From Thermomicrobiales bacterium (lineage in GTDB: Bacteria; Chloroflexota; Chloroflexia; Thermomicrobiales; UBA6265): a stretch of DNA of 5,523 nt. The stretch is from assembly GCA_025928535.1 (NCBI GenBank), contig JAICJJ010000230.1, positions 1-5,523 of the forward strand. Reading direction: 5' to 3'. Position 1 is the stretch's first letter, and every line of letters starts with the position of its first letter. A model generated the notes under the pieces. It saw nothing but the letters and a program-made list of their open reading frames with translations, did no database searches and had not been told where the DNA came from. Both the position numbers and the translations under genes were made by a program. Positions 1 to 5,523 of this stretch are shown here, piece after piece.

Positions 1-2
1 CG

Positions 3-92
3 CGCCTCTCGCGGCGGCGGGCGCTCCTGGCCGGCGGTTGCGCGGCTGCCCTCGGACTGCCCGTCTGGCGATCGGCGGTGGCGGCAAGCGCC
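3..92 (+). other. Twin-arginine (Tat)-like signal peptide coding segment of the PBP4 gene
   Basis: The in-frame translation from base 3 contains SRRRALL (from base 9), then a hydrophobic stretch (LLAGGCAAALGLPVW), then a short c-region with an arginine and VAASA before PLPAG. This fits a Tat signal (S-R-R-x-x-L) with signal peptidase I cleavage after the alanine at about base 92. A lipoprotein reading at the LAGGC cysteine is less likely, because the residue three before the cysteine is alanine rather than leucine and arginines lie very close. The n-region start lies before the window. The Tat assignment rests on the motif alone; Sec export remains possible. Confidence 0.6.
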
Positions 93-1601
93 CCCTTGCC
101 GGCCGGAATAACGTCCGTGATGCAGCAGCCCCGGTACGCAAAGTCGGCCTGGAGCCTCCTCGTCGCCGATCTCGAAACCGGCGAGACGATCTACGAACTG
201 AACCCCGACCAGCGGGCGCTGACCGGCTCGGTCCGCAAACTCTTTTCGGTTGGCCTTGCCCTCGACCAACTCGGCGCCGATCACCGCTTCACCACCCCCG
301 TCTACCGTCGGGGCGAGGTCGATGAGAAGGGCGTGTTGACTGGCGATCTCGTACTCGTCGCGGCGGGCGACCTGACGCTCGGCGGCCGCGTGACCGCCGA
401 AGGCGCCATCGCCTTCACCGATTTCGACCACAACGACGCCAACAACCTCGGCACGGCGATCCTGACGCCGGAAGATCCCCTGCGCGGTCTCGACGCGCTG
501 GCGCAGCAGGTTCGCGCAGCGGGCGTCCAGGTCGTGGCGGGCGACGTCGTCATCGACGACCGGCTCTTCGTACCGTTCCGCGTGCCGAACCAGAACCTGC
601 TCATCACGCCGATCATGGTCAACGAAAACATGGTCGACGTGACCGTCACGCCGACAACCCCGAATGCAGCGGCCAATGTCGTGTGGCGGCCGCAGACCAA
701 GGCGTTCGACATCGACGCCAGCGTGACGACGACGGTCGCCGGCACGCCCGACACCGTCACGCTCTCCGGAGGCGGCCGCGTCGAGTGCGTTGGAACGGCC
801 GGCTGCTCCGGCGCGGTCACCGGCGCAATCCCCGCGGACTTTCGCGCCCCGCTCTCCGGGCAGCCGGACCTCGTCCAGACCTTCCGGATCGAAAACCCGG
901 CCGCGTTCGCCCGCACCGCCTTCACGGAAGCTTTGCAGCGGGCCGGCGTGCCGGTGACGGCCGCTCCCGTCGCCCCAAATCCCACCGAGCGGCTGCCGGC
1001 GGCGGACGCTTATCCGCCGGATACGCGCGTCGCGCAATTCGTTTCGCCGCCATACGCCGAGTACGCCCGGCTCATCCTGAAGGTCAGCCTCAATCTCGGC
1101 GCGAATCTCAGCCTGATGCTCTTCGCCCTTGCCCACGGGAAGCAGACGATCGCCGACGCTCTCGCCGTCGAGCGCCAGACGCTCATCGACCGCATCGGCC
1201 TCCTGCCCGACTCGTTTGCGTTTCCGACGAATGGAAGCGGTTCGCCGGACAGCGAGGCGTCGCCCCGCGCCGTGGTCCGCCTGCTGACGGCGATGGCGCG
1301 AAGCGACGTCGCCGCGCCGTTCCGCACGGCCCTGCCGATCCTCGGCGTCGATGGCTCGCTCGCCGAAAGCGGAAGGACCTTGCCAGCCCGCGGCCACGTC
1401 TTCGCCAAGACCGGGACCACCATCGCCGACGGCGCGCTCAAAGCCCAGAATCTCGCCGGCTACATCGACGCCAAAAGCGGCCGCCGCCTCGCCTTCGCGC
1501 TCTTCCTCAACGACGCCGGGCCGATCCAGCACATTTCCGATGTCTCCGCCGTGTTCGAGGACGAAGCGCGAATCACCAGTGCAATTTACGAGGCATGCTG
1601 A
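3..1601 (+). CDS. dacB: D-alanyl-D-alanine carboxypeptidase / endopeptidase, PBP4 type (peptidase S13), 5' partial
   Basis: Penicillin-binding serine peptidase that trims or cleaves D-Ala-containing peptide bridges of peptidoglycan outside the cytoplasmic membrane. Numbering residues from the GTG at 78, the three signature motifs are in order: S51-V-R-K54 (SxxK, nucleophile and general base), S337-L-N339 (SxN) and K444-T-G446 (KTG). Supporting S13 features are NGSG at 385-388 and GVDGSLAE at 423-430. The roughly 280 residues between the first two motifs match the long inserted domains of PBP4 and exclude a compact DacA-type enzyme. The GTG at 78 is not the likely start: the frame stays open to the window edge and encodes a twin-arginine export signal ahead of it, so the true start is upstream. 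Odd points are SLN instead of the usual SDN, SVRK instead of STMK, a cysteine pair at 237/243 and a C-terminal cysteine. Family assignment is firm; the split between carboxypeptidase and endopeptidase activity is not visible. The gene symbol is by family only. Confidence 0.93.
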   Translation, partial: RLSRRRALLAGGCAAALGLPVWRSAVAASAPLPAGITSVMQQPRYAKSAWSLLVADLETGETIYELNPDQRALTGSVRKLFSVGLALDQLGADHRFTTPVYRRGEVDEKGVLTGDLVLVAAGDLTLGGRVTAEGAIAFTDFDHNDANNLGTAILTPEDPLRGLDALAQQVRAAGVQVVAGDVVIDDRLFVPFRVPNQNLLITPIMVNENMVDVTVTPTTPNAAANVVWRPQTKAFDIDASVTTTVAGTPDTVTLSGGGRVECVGTAGCSGAVTGAIPADFRAPLSGQPDLVQTFRIENPAAFARTAFTEALQRAGVPVTAAPVAPNPTERLPAADAYPPDTRVAQFVSPPYAEYARLILKVSLNLGANLSLMLFALAHGKQTIADALAVERQTLIDRIGLLPDSFAFPTNGSGSPDSEASPRAVVRLLTAMARSDVAAPFRTALPILGVDGSLAESGRTLPARGHVFAKTGTTIADGALKAQNLAGYIDAKSGRRLAFALFLNDAGPIQHISDVSAVFEDEARITSAIYEAC

Positions 1602-1631
1602 ACCGGACCATGCCGGGCGGCGAAATCGTTT

Positions 1632-3578
1632 TCAACCTGTGGCTTTCACCGGCGTCGCCGGCGTCGCGGGCGCGAGTTGCAGCGCGCGCTCGTCGATCAG
1701 CGCCAGACCGGCGCCGTCCGGTCGCCGCACGGGCCAGAGATCGCAGACGCCCGCCTCGACGTACGGCCCGGCGATCATCAACCTGCTTCCCGCCGGCTCC
1801 GTGCCGATCGGGTTTCTCGTCCCCGCCAACGCCTCTGACGCCGCCGGCGTCGCCGACTGCTGGTCGGCGGCATAGAACGGCGCCTCCCGCGTCGTGACAA
1901 CATCGGCGCCGACGGGATAGAGCGGACCGTCGGCGCAGGCCGCGAGTTCAGCGGTCGCCGTCGCGGTCGCACTGGCCGCATCGACTGACTGCGCGGCGAA
2001 CGCGGCCGGGTCGATCCAGTTGTGCAGGTAGCGGTGGGTCGTGTCGTCCCCGGCCACCACGACCATGCCGCTGCGGCGATCGACGGTTTGCTTCGTCGAG
2101 GTCACGTTGTTGAGCCTGGAATCGTCGGCGCTCTGAATGATCGGCGTGCCCAGTCCGGGCGCAAAGGCGATGTCGGCCAGCGGCGATTGCTTGACGTAGA
2201 TCGCGCCGCCGCTCGCTGGCGACGCGGCAAAGATGAAGACGAGGCCGTCCCGCTCGTCGATCTGCACGATCGCTCGGGTATGGTCGTCCGCGACGGTCCC
2301 GTAGGGGTAGGCGTCCCACGTCCCGTCCACTTGCCGCACGAGGAGATTGGTCAGCGGATCGGTGGGTTTGGTGAACGACGTCTTGACGGCCGCATAAACC
2401 CGGCCCGCGGAATCCGCCTTGAGGTTGATGTGGTCGTCGGCGCCTTTCTTCCCGGCCACGAAGTACGCGTCCTCCTCGGTCCAGTCGGTGTCGGCCGCGC
2501 CGTCGGCGTGCCAGGCGAAATACATCCTGTTTTCATGCGCATCGGGCGGGCATCCGTTGAAATCGGGACACTGGTTGCTCCACATAACGCCGACCTTGCT
2601 GCCGAACGAAACGATCGCCGCCGTGTCGTCGGAACTGACGGCGGAGCCTGCCGCCGGCAGCGGGTACGGTGCGGTCCAATCGCTGTCGCCGCCCTGGGAA
2701 TGCATCACCTTGACCATGTTGTCCTGGGTGAACGCGCCCCAGAGCGTGCCGGTCGTGTCCTTGGCGAGGACGAATGTCTCCATGTTTCCCGGCGCGATCG
2801 ACCGCGAAAAATCGACGCTGTAGGTCCTGGACGTCGGGTGGTAGCGCAAGCGCCAGAACCGAACCGATCCGGACGCGGCGCTGCTGCTGCTGTAGTCCTG
2901 CTGATTTGGCCCCTGCTGGATATGGGACGCGACATAGAGCGCGCCGCCGTCGGCGAGGGCGTCCCATTTGAGATTGGCGGCGGAGCCGAGGTCCGGACTC
3001 AGCGGGGCGCCGTCGGGCGTGACGGAACTCCAGAGTTGCGTCGCCGTGTCGAGACGGTATACGCGCCAGCCCTTCGGCGAAACGGGATTGTAGAAGACGC
3101 CCCACCAGGCGCCGTCGGCATACCAGAGTTCGCTTTCGGCGTCTTTCGAGGTCGGGGCGCTCGCGCCGCTGTAGGACATGTCGCGATAGCCCGCCGTCGT
3201 GGCGATCGTGTAGACCTCCGACATCACCGACGATCGTCGGTTGTCAGCGGTGATGGCGACAAATTTGAGCAGCGTCGATCCAATGATGGGGAGCGGCGCG
3301 CGGTAACTCGCTCGGGTCGGGCTGGTGGTCGGATCGGTGCCGTCGCCGGTGTAGTAGATCGTGCTCGGCTCCGACGCCGTCAGCGTGACCGTCGGCGGGT
3401 TGGTGTAGACGCCAGCGCGCGGCGTGGCGTGGACGAGCGGCGGGGAAGCCGCGCCCGCCAGCTCGACCTCTCCGACCCGCGGCGGCTGCGCGCGCATCGC
3501 CAGCGCCGCCACAGCGACCACCGCTGCCAGCAACCGCAACGAACTGAATCGGGTCGGGCAAGCGCGCTCGGACGCCAT
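1632..3578 (-). CDS. Secreted protein: chitobiase/hexosaminidase C-terminal-type domain, putative seven-bladed beta-propeller, SH3-like tail
   Basis: I do not recognise a named gene. The 648-residue product begins with a Sec signal peptide: basic n-region, hydrophobic core LLAAVVAVAALA at 16-27, and an A-x-A site at 25-27. Residues about 50-126 match the chitobiase/beta-hexosaminidase C-terminal beta-sandwich repeat (Fn3-associated type): ATPRAGVYTNPPTVTL, then IYYTGDGTDPTT, then LKFVAIT and a closing SEVYTI. Residues about 147-525 carry seven repeats of a hydrophobic strand, a D/G-rich turn and a second strand (for example ETFVLAKDTTGTLWGAFTQ), which suggests a beta-propeller. Residues about 558-635 resemble a bacterial SH3-like domain. 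A short low-complexity run (ATATATAEL, 537-545) links the last two parts, and the C-terminus is a PATPATP tail. Cysteines 337/343 and 548/612 could form disulfides. There are no catalytic residues I can name, so a binding or surface role is only inferred. The ATG at 3578 is supported by the signal peptide and a G-rich ribosome site. The gene converges on the PBP4 gene. Confidence 0.85.
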   Translation of the reverse strand: MASERACPTRFSSLRLLAAVVAVAALAMRAQPPRVGEVELAGAASPPLVHATPRAGVYTNPPTVTLTASEPSTIYYTGDGTDPTTSPTRASYRAPLPIIGSTLLKFVAITADNRRSSVMSEVYTIATTAGYRDMSYSGASAPTSKDAESELWYADGAWWGVFYNPVSPKGWRVYRLDTATQLWSSVTPDGAPLSPDLGSAANLKWDALADGGALYVASHIQQGPNQQDYSSSSAASGSVRFWRLRYHPTSRTYSVDFSRSIAPGNMETFVLAKDTTGTLWGAFTQDNMVKVMHSQGGDSDWTAPYPLPAAGSAVSSDDTAAIVSFGSKVGVMWSNQCPDFNGCPPDAHENRMYFAWHADGAADTDWTEEDAYFVAGKKGADDHINLKADSAGRVYAAVKTSFTKPTDPLTNLLVRQVDGTWDAYPYGTVADDHTRAIVQIDERDGLVFIFAASPASGGAIYVKQSPLADIAFAPGLGTPIIQSADDSRLNNVTSTKQTVDRRSGMVVVAGDDTTHRYLHNWIDPAAFAAQSVDAASATATATAELAACADGPLYPVGADVVTTREAPFYAADQQSATPAASEALAGTRNPIGTEPAGSRLMIAGPYVEAGVCDLWPVRRPDGAGLALIDERALQLAPATPATPVKATG

Positions 3579-3585
3579 CGATCAA

Positions 3586-3593
3586 CCCCCGTC
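3586..3593 (-). promoter_or_regulatory. Probable ribosome-binding site of the secreted propeller protein
   Basis: On the minus strand GACGGGGG ends seven bases before the ATG at 3578. It is purine-rich but not a canonical GGAGG. Its spacing, together with the signal peptide beginning directly at that ATG, supports the start choice. Confidence 0.45.
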
Positions 3594-3637
3594 CCGAAAT
3601 GCCGCGACCGACGCCGCGGCGCATCATGCGGAACGTT

Positions 3638-3655
3638 GATGACGACGTCGTCATC
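3638..3655. promoter_or_regulatory. Perfect 18-bp palindrome, candidate operator
   Basis: GATGACGACGTCGTCATC reads identically on both strands, with no central spacer, and is centred between 3646 and 3647. It lies 60-77 bases upstream of the ATG of the secreted propeller gene and outside any credible coding sequence. A dyad of this length in an upstream region is typical of a dimeric repressor or activator site. With no loop, it would make a poor RNA hairpin. The binding protein is unknown and no regulator gene is in the window. Confidence 0.4.
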
Positions 3656-3908
3656 GCGGCTGAACTTCCGCAGGGCCAGCCGCCGACGGCGGACCACCGC
3701 CCGGCCGATCAGTCTGCAGCGCGCGCCGCGCGGCGTCTTCCTTCAAATGAGCCAACTTTGATGAGATGATCGGATCAGCGGCCGGCTCAGCAACGGCCCA
3801 ACCCGTCGGCGCGGAAGGCCAGGTCGATGGCGCGACGTTTCGCCGGACACCGACGCGGTCGCGGCCGATGAGGCGTCGTGGATTCGGGGAATGGAACGAA
3901 TCGATCGA

Positions 3909-4688
3909 TCACCCCGGCCAGTTGCCGCCATCGACGTTGATCGTTTGCTGCGTGATGTAGTCCGATTCGGACGACGCCAGAAACACCGCCGCGCCGGCCA
4001 CGTCGTCCGGCTGCTCGATCCGGCCGAGCGGAATCGAGGCGACTGCCCGCCGCTTCGGCTCGCCCGGCTCCAGGCCGGTCAATTTGGCGAATTGCTGGTC
4101 GACCTGTTCCCAGAATGGCGTGTCGACCACGCCCGGCGCAATGCCGTTGACGTTGATCTTGTGCGGCGCCAGCGCGAGCGCCATCGATTGGGTCATGCTG
4201 ATGACGCATGCCTTGCTGGCGCAATAGGCGAGCACCAACGCTTCGCCCCGCCGTCCCGCCTGCGAGGCGATGTTGACGATCTTGCCGCCGCGCCCCTGAT
4301 CGATCATCTGGGCGGCGGCCGCCTGCGAGCACCAGAGCAGCCCCTTGCAGTTGATGTCGAACATGTAATCCCAGTCGGCTTCGGTCGTGTCGAGAAACGG
4401 CACGATCCGGCCGACGCCGGCGTTGGTGACGAGGATGTCGAGGCCGCCGAAGCGCGCGACCGCCGCCGCGACCATCGCCTTGACCTGCTCCTGATTGCGA
4501 ACATCTACCTGAAACGCGGTCGCCTCGCCCCCGTCGCCGCCGATCTCGGCCGCAACCGCCGCGGCGGCCGCCTGATTGATGTCGGCGACAACGACCTTCG
4601 CCCCTTCCGCCGCATACCGTTTCGCGATGGCCCGCCCCATCCCAGACCCGGCGCCGGTGATGATCGCGATTTTCCCCTCGAGTCGCAT
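3909..4688 (-). CDS. NAD-dependent short-chain dehydrogenase, sorbitol/galactitol (polyol) dehydrogenase-like
   Basis: Cytoplasmic oxidoreductase of 259 residues, the usual classical SDR length and essentially one domain. Visible motifs are T11-G-A-G-S-G-M-G18 for the dinucleotide, D36 ending strand 2 (VVVADIN, favouring NAD+ over NADP+), D62, N89-A-G91, N113, and the catalytic S142, Y155 and K159 (AYCASK). PG at 185-186 and a closing NVDGGNW complete the fold. The stretches NIASQAGRRGEAL, NVNGIAPGVVDTPFW and DYITQQTINVDGGNW are strongly reminiscent of the sorbitol/L-iditol 2-dehydrogenase and galactitol dehydrogenase group (SmoS-like) known from alphaproteobacteria. The likely reaction is therefore oxidation of a polyol or related sugar hydroxyl to a ketone, but substrate specificity cannot be read from sequence. 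It lies downstream of, and co-directional with, an enolase-superfamily gene, with a hairpin repeat between them. The start ATG is fixed by a GGAGG seven bases upstream and by MRLEGKIAIITG, the normal SDR N-terminus. Confidence 0.93.
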   Translation of the reverse strand: MRLEGKIAIITGAGSGMGRAIAKRYAAEGAKVVVADINQAAAAAVAAEIGGDGGEATAFQVDVRNQEQVKAMVAAAVARFGGLDILVTNAGVGRIVPFLDTTEADWDYMFDINCKGLLWCSQAAAAQMIDQGRGGKIVNIASQAGRRGEALVLAYCASKACVISMTQSMALALAPHKINVNGIAPGVVDTPFWEQVDQQFAKLTGLEPGEPKRRAVASIPLGRIEQPDDVAGAAVFLASSESDYITQQTINVDGGNWPG

Positions 4689-4695
4689 CGTGTCG

Positions 4696-4700
4696 CCTCC
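4696..4700 (-). promoter_or_regulatory. Shine-Dalgarno site of the SDR gene
   Basis: GGAGG on the minus strand with seven bases (CGACACG) before the ATG at 4688, a canonical arrangement that settles the start. It lies only two bases away from the end of the inverted-repeat element at 4703-4801, so the repeat stops just short of the translation signal. Confidence 0.8.
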
Positions 4701-4716
4701 ATGCCCTCACCCCCTG

Positions 4717-4746
4717 CCCCCTCTCCCGCTGCGGCGAGAGAGGGGG
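4717..4746 (+). repeat. REP-like unit 1 hairpin
   Basis: A 13-bp stem (4717-4729 with 4734-4746) has one C-A mismatch (4726/4737) and closes on the loop TGCG (4730-4733). The apical pairs are G-C and C-G. The stem is strong in RNA from either strand. No T-run follows on the minus strand, so it is not a standard intrinsic terminator for the co-directional genes. Confidence 0.7.
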
Positions 4747-4759
4747 AAACGTTCGTGCT

Positions 4760-4787
4760 CCCCTCGCCCATCGCAATGGGAGAGGGG
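4760..4787 (-). repeat. REP-like unit 2 hairpin
   Basis: A 12-bp stem (4760-4771 with 4776-4787) has one mismatch (4766/4781). Read on the minus strand its loop is TGCG, identical to unit 1. Here the two apical pairs are A-T and T-A instead of G-C and C-G, so both sides of the stem changed together. Confidence 0.7.
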
Positions 4788-4803
4788 CGGGGGGTGAGGG
4801 CAA

Positions 4804-5523
4804 CTACACCCGATACCGCTCCACCGTCGCCTGATTCAGCGTTACGCCAAGCCCCGGCCGCTCCGGCAGGCGGACCGTGCCATCCGGCCGGATTTCGATC
4901 GGCTCCTCGAACAATTCCGAGCGGAGCGGGTTGGGGTTCTGGTCGAATTCGAGCAACCCACCGTTCGGGATCGACGCGATGAAATGCATGTTGGCGACCA
5001 GCGCCACCCCCGACGAAAAAACGTGCGGGACGACCGGCAAGCCGTGCGCCTGCGCCAGCGCGGCCACTTTTCGGCAAACGGTGATGCCGCCGGTCCAGAT
5101 CGCGTCCGGCTGGATGATGTCGACCGCCCGTCGGGCAATCAGATCGCGAAATCCCGCCAGGCCCGTTTCCGTTTCATACCCCGCCACCGGCTCCTCGAGC
5201 GCCGAAGCCACCTCAGCGCTGCCGGCCAAATCGTCGGTCGCGACCGGTTCTTCCAGCCACGCGATGTTTTGGTCGGCCACCCGTCGCATGAACTGGAGCG
5301 CGACCGGCGGCGTCCAGGCGTTGTTGGCGTCGATCGACAGCCGCGTCGTTGGCCCGATCGCCCGCCGCGCCGCCCGCACCCGTTCGACGTCGTCGTCGAG
5401 CGTCGCCGTCGCGTAGTCGCTGGCCCACATGTCGGGCAACGGGTTGAGCAGCGCGTCCGGATTGCGCCCAACCTTGATTTTGACCGCCCGGAAGCCGCGC
5501 GCGACGTAGCCGCCGACTTCGTC
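4804..5523 (-). CDS. Mandelate racemase/muconate lactonizing enzyme family protein (enolase superfamily), 5' partial
   Basis: Only the C-terminal 239 residues are in the window: the (beta/alpha) barrel, without the N-terminal capping domain of about 130-160 residues. Numbering from the window edge, K15-I-K17 (VKIKVG) is the catalytic K-x-K. D65 (SIDANNAW), E91 (WLEEP) and E117 (AGYETETG, followed by GFRDLI) are the three Mg2+ ligands. D140 (QPDAIWTGGIT) and H167 (VVPHVFSSG) form the Asp-His dyad that marks the mandelate racemase subgroup. Such enzymes abstract a proton alpha to a carboxylate; most are sugar-acid dehydratases, some are racemases or epimerases. All key residues are present, so the enzyme should be active. 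Substrate is not determinable here. The TTG at 5439 is not the start, because K-x-K lies upstream of it and the frame runs off the window. The neighbouring downstream polyol-type dehydrogenase suggests a carbohydrate catabolic cluster. The stop codon TAG lies two bases from the repeat element. Confidence 0.92.
   Translation of the reverse strand, partial: DEVGGYVARGFRAVKIKVGRNPDALLNPLPDMWASDYATATLDDDVERVRAARRAIGPTTRLSIDANNAWTPPVALQFMRRVADQNIAWLEEPVATDDLAGSAEVASALEEPVAGYETETGLAGFRDLIARRAVDIIQPDAIWTGGITVCRKVAALAQAHGLPVVPHVFSSGVALVANMHFIASIPNGGLLEFDQNPNPLRSELFEEPIEIRPDGTVRLPERPGLGVTLNQATVERYRV

Larger units (their letters stand above)
3579..3908. other. Non-coding intergenic region (330 bases) between the propeller gene and the SDR gene
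   Basis: Both flanking genes read on the minus strand, so this stretch holds the end of the SDR transcript and the leader of the propeller gene. Open frames here are short and arginine- or serine-rich and have no recognisable protein signature. It contains a perfect 18-base palindrome (3638-3655), an AT-richer patch (about 3741-3770) that could be promoter DNA, and a weak 6-bp inverted repeat (3851-3856 with 3873-3878). I see no hairpin followed by a T-run that would serve as a clear terminator for the SDR gene. Confidence 0.6.
4703..4801. repeat. REP-like inverted doublet (REPIN-like element) filling the intercistronic gap
   Basis: Two copies of one unit stand in opposite orientation. Each unit has the 12-base head GCCCTCACCCCC (4703-4714, and exactly reverse-complemented at 4790-4801), a short C-rich link, and an imperfect hairpin with the loop TGCG. 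The copies are separated by a 13-base spacer (4747-4759). This is the layout of paired REP sequences, which are scattered in intergenic DNA of many bacteria and are associated with RAYT (IS200/IS605-like) transposases. No transposase is encoded in the window. The outer heads can also pair with each other, so the transcript could form a large cruciform-like structure between the two cistrons. I see no target-site duplication. Membership in a genome-wide family is inferred from form. Confidence 0.75.

Noticed and set aside
78..80. GTG at 78 as the start of the PBP4 gene
   Set aside because: It would begin inside the signal peptide and lose the twin-arginine and hydrophobic segments. The frame is open to the window edge.
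1602..1631. Bidirectional terminator between the convergent PBP4 and propeller genes
   Set aside because: The 30-base gap contains only short CCGG self-complementary bits and a four-T run with no adjacent stable stem. Any terminator must lie inside the coding ends or be Rho-dependent.
683..1897. Long open frame on the plus strand, in an alternative frame over PBP4
   Set aside because: Extremely arginine-rich shadow of the PBP4 gene; no motifs.
2881..2893. CTG triplet run as a possible microsatellite
   Set aside because: It is a short run inside the propeller gene encoding serines; too short to be a contingency repeat.
2022..3761. Long open frame on the plus strand, opposite the secreted propeller gene
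   Set aside because: It is an antisense shadow common in high-GC DNA: arginine-, glycine- and valine-rich with no domain. The minus-strand frame has a signal peptide, recognisable domains and a ribosome site.
3743..3761. TCAAA ... TTTGA inverted repeat in the intergenic region
   Set aside because: Only five base pairs around a nine-base loop, well within chance for this AT-richer patch.
3787..4803. Minus-strand open frame overlapping the SDR gene in another frame and passing through the repeat
   Set aside because: Arginine-rich composition, translation through the hairpin repeats, and direct conflict with an SDR reading frame in which every motif is intact.
3891..4982. Long open frame on the plus strand, across the SDR gene and into the enolase-superfamily gene
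   Set aside because: It runs antisense through two clearly functional genes and across the repeat element, and it is arginine/aspartate-rich with no protein signature.
5437..5439. TTG as the start of the enolase-superfamily gene
   Set aside because: The catalytic K-x-K motif lies upstream in the same open frame, so the gene continues past the window end.

Overview
This is a high-GC (roughly two-thirds G+C by eye) bacterial chromosomal window with four protein-coding genes. Two are cut by the window edges. I see no rRNA, tRNA, CRISPR array, integrase, transposase or phage gene. The sequence suggests a GC-rich, probably free-living bacterium with an exported cell-wall enzyme, a large secreted beta-rich protein and sugar-acid/polyol catabolism. 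I cannot assign a phylum from sequence reading alone.

Layout: (1) 3-1601, plus strand: a penicillin-binding protein 4-type D-Ala-D-Ala carboxypeptidase/endopeptidase (peptidase family S13). Its first codons lie before the window, and a Tat-like export signal is visible at the edge. (2) 1632-3578, minus strand: a 648-residue secreted protein with a chitobiase/hexosaminidase C-terminal-type beta-sandwich repeat, seven propeller-like repeats and an SH3-like tail. It converges on gene 1 with a 30-base gap. (3) 3579-3908: a 330-base non-coding stretch holding a perfect 18-base palindrome. (4) 3909-4688, minus strand: a classical short-chain dehydrogenase resembling the sorbitol/galactitol (polyol) dehydrogenases. 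(5) 4703-4801: two inverted copies of a REP-like hairpin unit (REPIN-like) that fill almost all of the intercistronic gap. (6) 4804-5523, minus strand: the C-terminal barrel of a mandelate racemase-type enolase-superfamily enzyme, whose N-terminus lies beyond the window.

How the parts fit: genes 6 and 4 run in the same direction, enolase-superfamily enzyme first. They look like part of a sugar-acid/polyol catabolic cluster in which one enzyme dehydrates an aldonic or aldaric acid and the other oxidises a hydroxyl with NAD+. Genes 1 and 2 are extracytoplasmic proteins and show no evident link to that pathway. The points most worth a second look are the REPIN-like doublet with compensatory stem changes, the three-part architecture of the secreted propeller protein, and the 18-base palindrome upstream of it. 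Nothing here amounts to a clear new multi-gene system.
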